A stretch of DNA of 8,463 nucleotides from assembly GCA_947167415.1 (NCBI GenBank), contig CAMVHY010000046.1:1-8463 (forward strand). Direction: 5' to 3'. Below the pieces are notes generated by a model, which ran no database searches, had not been told where the DNA came from, and saw only the letters and a list, made by a program, of their open reading frames with translations. The stretch is from an uncultured Clostridia bacterium. GTDB taxonomy: Bacteria; Bacillota; Clostridia; Lachnospirales; CAMVHY01. The translations under genes were made by a program, and so were the position numbers. This document shows positions 6,659 to 8,463 of this stretch, piece after piece. Position 1 is the first letter of the stretch. Each line of letters starts with the position of its first letter.

Positions 6659-7792
6659 TTATTCACGCGAAAAAGAATCTATGTTTAAAACGATTCCAAT
6701 CGCAATCATATTTACTAACATTGAACTTCCACCATAACTTATAAAAGGCAACGGCATTCCTGTGTTTGGCAAAATTCCACTTGCAACGCCAACGTTAATA
6801 AAAGTTTGAAAAGCAAACATTCCTGCTACTCCAGAAGCAATCAATTTACCCAAAAATGTCCCTGATTTTTTTGCGATCAAAAAGCAAATCGAAATTATAA
6901 AAAATAATAAAAATAAAACTACGAAGCAACCAATAAAACCAAATTCTTCGCCTATAACCGAAAAAATAAAATCGTTATGAGCTTCTGGCAAATAATTTAA
7001 TTTATTTATCATGCCGTTATATAAACCTTTGCCAAATAATTTTCCGGACCCGAGCGCAAACATAGAATATTTTGTCTGATAAAAATCTTTGCTATATAAA
7101 TCCGGATTAACTAGCGAAAGTATACGTTGCATCTGATATTCTTTAATTATTTTATATTTGACAAGCTGATTCATAAAAATATGTTTAGTACTAAAAATAT
7201 CCCAGAGAAAAAAAATAAGTACGGGCGCAAAAATTAACAAGCTTTTATAGATATATTTATAATCTAATCCCGCCACAAATAAAATAATTAATATTATCAA
7301 CGAAACAATTATTCCGGCAGAAAGAGACGGTTGCTTAATAATTAAAATTACGGGCAAAAAAGAAATTAATAAAATAAAAACCAGCCAATTTATTTTATTT
7401 AATCTCTCAGGATATTTGCTTGTTAAACTTGACAAAAATAAAATCATAAACAGCTTGGAAAATTCAGACGGTTGAATTCCAATCGGACCAAACATTAACC
7501 ATCTTGTTACGGATTTATTATCATGTTTGCCAATTATTATTACGGCTAAAAGCAAAATTAAATTTAAAACATAAATCAAAATATAAAACTTACTTATAAA
7601 GTCATAATCGATAGAATAAAATAAAATCATTAAAAATAAACCAATTGCAAACCAAACTTTTTGTCCCGAGAATTTATTTGAAATTATATTTACGTCATAA
7701 ATATGAGTTGCACTTCCGATTGCAACCAAACCTAACAGCGCCAAAATAATTACCGAAAAAAATAATAATATATCCCTTTTTTTTAGTCTCAA
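6659..7792 (-). CDS. rodA: SEDS-family peptidoglycan glycosyltransferase, RodA-like
   Basis: RodA polymerises lipid II into glycan strands at the cytoplasmic membrane during elongation, working with a class B penicillin-binding protein. The 377-residue protein has about ten hydrophobic spans. Family motifs are RWLMFGPIGIQPSEFSKL (97-114, with the conserved Glu110), GSGKLFGKG (248-256), LPEAHNDFIFSVIGEEFG (268-285, with Asp273 at the catalytic Asp position) and GMPLPFISYGGSSML (345-359). The usual QPDLGTA motif reads QPSLSAG (154-160), so its conserved Asp is replaced by Ser. The only usable start is TTG at 7792: an in-frame TGA lies 6 bases upstream and the next Met is residue 55, inside a membrane span. 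A GAGATGA ribosome site (7799-7805) lies 6 bases before it. RodA is favoured over FtsW or SpoVE by the IGSATH N-terminal span and overall pattern, but the subfamilies are close. The gene converges on the large unknown gene; no cell-wall neighbours are visible. Confidence 0.88.
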   Translation of the reverse strand: MRLKKRDILLFFSVIILALLGLVAIGSATHIYDVNIISNKFSGQKVWFAIGLFLMILFYSIDYDFISKFYILIYVLNLILLLAVIIIGKHDNKSVTRWLMFGPIGIQPSEFSKLFMILFLSSLTSKYPERLNKINWLVFILLISFLPVILIIKQPSLSAGIIVSLIILIILFVAGLDYKYIYKSLLIFAPVLIFFLWDIFSTKHIFMNQLVKYKIIKEYQMQRILSLVNPDLYSKDFYQTKYSMFALGSGKLFGKGLYNGMINKLNYLPEAHNDFIFSVIGEEFGFIGCFVVLFLLFFIISICFLIAKKSGTFLGKLIASGVAGMFAFQTFINVGVASGILPNTGMPLPFISYGGSSMLVNMIAIGIVLNIDSFSRE

Positions 7793-8068
7793 AACAAATC
7801 ATCTCACAAGTAAAAAAATATTTATAACCATCTTAATATAATCTCTCGTGTAATATCAAAACCAACTAAGTTAAAAAAATATAATCAAAAATATAAAACC
7901 AAAAACTTTAATATCACAATAAAAATATTTGTTAGACGTTGTCTACACAAAATAAAGATACAAGCCAATAAAGAGAAAAAATTGGTAGGATGGATACAAA
8001 AAAATAAAGGAAGACAAAAAAGAAAATAACCAAATAATAAGTAGTTCTGAAATAAAAATAAAAAGCGC

Positions 8069-8095
8069 ATCGAACAAGGTTTGATTTTTGTTTTT
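8069..8095 (+). terminator. Weak terminator-like hairpin in the rodA intergenic region
   Basis: ATCGAAC (8069-8075) pairs with GTTTGAT (8079-8085), seven pairs with one G-T wobble and a three-base loop. T-rich sequence follows (TTTTG TTTTTG). No rightward gene precedes it, so if real it would end an unannotated short transcript. The stem is weak and this may be chance. Confidence 0.25.
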
Positions 8096-8266
8096 GTTGG
8101 TTAAATAATTTATTTTCGTTATTTATTTTATGTAAACGATAATTAAATTTAGAATCTAATACATATCATCAGAAAATTTTTTTTACGTTAACATGGAATT
8201 AATAGTTAATATTTATTTTTTTAAATATTTACTTATAAATAAATCTGATTTTGAAATTTATTTGCT

Positions 8267-8294
8267 TTGATGTTTTGTCAAAATTTTTTATAAG
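8267..8294 (+). promoter_or_regulatory. Candidate promoter of the gene at 8404
   Basis: TTGATG (8267-8272), a 16-base spacer and TATAAG (8289-8294) match four and five of six consensus positions. The transcript would have a leader of about 100 bases that includes the palindrome at 8365-8378. In DNA this A/T-rich the call is tentative. Confidence 0.35.
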
Positions 8295-8364
8295 AGAGAA
8301 CCAAAAAATATTTTTTGAAAAAGATTATATTTAAGCTGCATTTTATAAAAATTAGTATTAAAAA

Positions 8365-8378
8365 GTATTCCGGAATAC
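8365..8378. promoter_or_regulatory. Perfect 14-base palindrome, possible operator
   Basis: GTATTCCGGAATAC is its own reverse complement. It carries the only CCGG core in an A/T-rich region and lies 25 bases before the start codon at 8404, just upstream of the ribosome site. It could bind a dimeric regulator or, in RNA, help mask the ribosome site. A zero-base loop makes the RNA hairpin itself unfavourable unless the centre opens. Confidence 0.4.
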
Positions 8379-8403
8379 AAATTATTTTAATGGAGTGAAA
8401 AAT

Positions 8404-8463
8404 ATGGCAGCAACAAGTAGTGTTAAAGCAACGAAGTTCCAGATTAAATATACTAATAACAAT
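8404..8463 (+). CDS. Start of a gene cut by the window end, function unknown
   Basis: The frame is open from ATG 8404 to the window edge, 20 codons reading MAATSSVKATKFQIKYTNNN. A good ribosome site, TGGAGTG (8391-8397), has its GGAG 8 bases before the ATG, and a candidate promoter lies upstream. The beginning faintly recalls the small Bacillota proteins of the DUF1659/DUF2922 type, which start with a short Ala/Thr/Ser stretch and a beta strand, but 20 residues are too few to assign a family. Confidence 0.65.
   Translation, partial: MAATSSVKATKFQIKYTNNN

Larger units (their letters stand above)
7793..8403. other. Intergenic region between rodA and the last gene
   Basis: No supported gene lies in these 611 bases. 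Between about 7860 and 8068 the plus strand is markedly A-rich and T-poor, an asymmetry that does not continue beyond it. A minus-strand frame at 7885-8070 is a by-product of this (runs of Phe and Leu, no ribosome site). A weak hairpin with T-runs lies at 8069-8095. The right end holds a candidate promoter, a perfect palindrome and the ribosome site of the last gene. The rodA promoter should also be here; TTGGTT or TTGATA paired with TTATAT/TATTAA on the minus strand near 7830-7865 are weak candidates only. Confidence 0.6.

Noticed and set aside
6562..6744. Short rightward frame after the large gene (60 codons)
   Set aside because: It is the translation of the repeated terminator segment and the T-runs beyond it, antisense to the end of rodA; it has no ribosome site.
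7931..7943. TAGAC-GTT-GTCTA inverted repeat
   Set aside because: Arms of five bases are expected by chance in a stretch this long and no promoter could be tied to it.
7885..8070. Leftward frame of 61 codons rich in Phe and Leu
   Set aside because: It arises from the A-rich plus strand, has no ribosome site and no protein-like pattern; its apparent membrane character is a composition effect.
1..8463. CRISPR arrays, tRNA or rRNA genes, toxin-antitoxin pairs
   Set aside because: No regularly spaced repeats, cloverleaf sequences, rRNA motifs or paired small genes were seen on either strand.

Overview
The window is strongly A+T-rich bacterial DNA. Several genes have clear Shine-Dalgarno sites (AAAGGAGGT, GCGGAGGA, TGGAGTG). 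The core genes are an ADP-ribose pyrophosphatase-type Nudix hydrolase, a roughly 360-residue phosphofructokinase and a SEDS-family RodA, and classical intrinsic terminators are present. Together these point to a low-GC Bacillota (Clostridia-like) lineage, possibly with a reduced or host-associated genome. That placement is an inference; no rRNA or species-specific marker is present.

Layout from left to right. (1) 1 to about 530, plus strand: the 3' part of a decayed IS5/IS427-type DDE transposase, with a frameshift at a run of nine A's and a TGA directly after the catalytic Glu. (2) 635-1405, minus strand: a polytopic membrane protein of unknown function, in DNA slightly richer in G+C than its surroundings. 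(3) 1406-1803: an intergenic stretch ending in a good promoter and a very strong ribosome binding site. (4) 1804-3454, plus strand: a two-gene operon, Nudix ADP-ribose pyrophosphatase followed by 6-phosphofructokinase, closed by an intrinsic terminator. (5) 3633-6558, plus strand: a separate promoter and a 941-residue protein of unrecognised family, apparently an alpha-solenoid with a C-terminal coiled coil / hydrophobic segment / coiled coil. (6) 6659-7792, minus strand: RodA, convergent with the large gene and using a TTG start. (7) 7793-8403: about 610 bases with no supported gene, but with a candidate promoter and a 14-base perfect palindrome. (8) 8404 onward, plus strand: the first 20 codons of a small gene cut by the window end.

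The most notable structure is a 76-base direct repeat (3444-3519 and 6548-6623, 73 of 76 identical). It holds the last two codons, the stop codon and the whole terminator of pfkA, and it recurs at the 3' end of the large unknown gene. The two copies bracket that gene exactly. The simplest reading is that the unknown gene arrived between pfkA and rodA with duplication or recombination at the pfkA terminator, or that the terminator is part of a dispersed repeat. The Nudix and PFK genes are probably co-transcribed and belong to nucleotide/sugar metabolism and glycolysis. RodA serves cell-wall elongation. Nothing links the large orphan protein to either function beyond its position.
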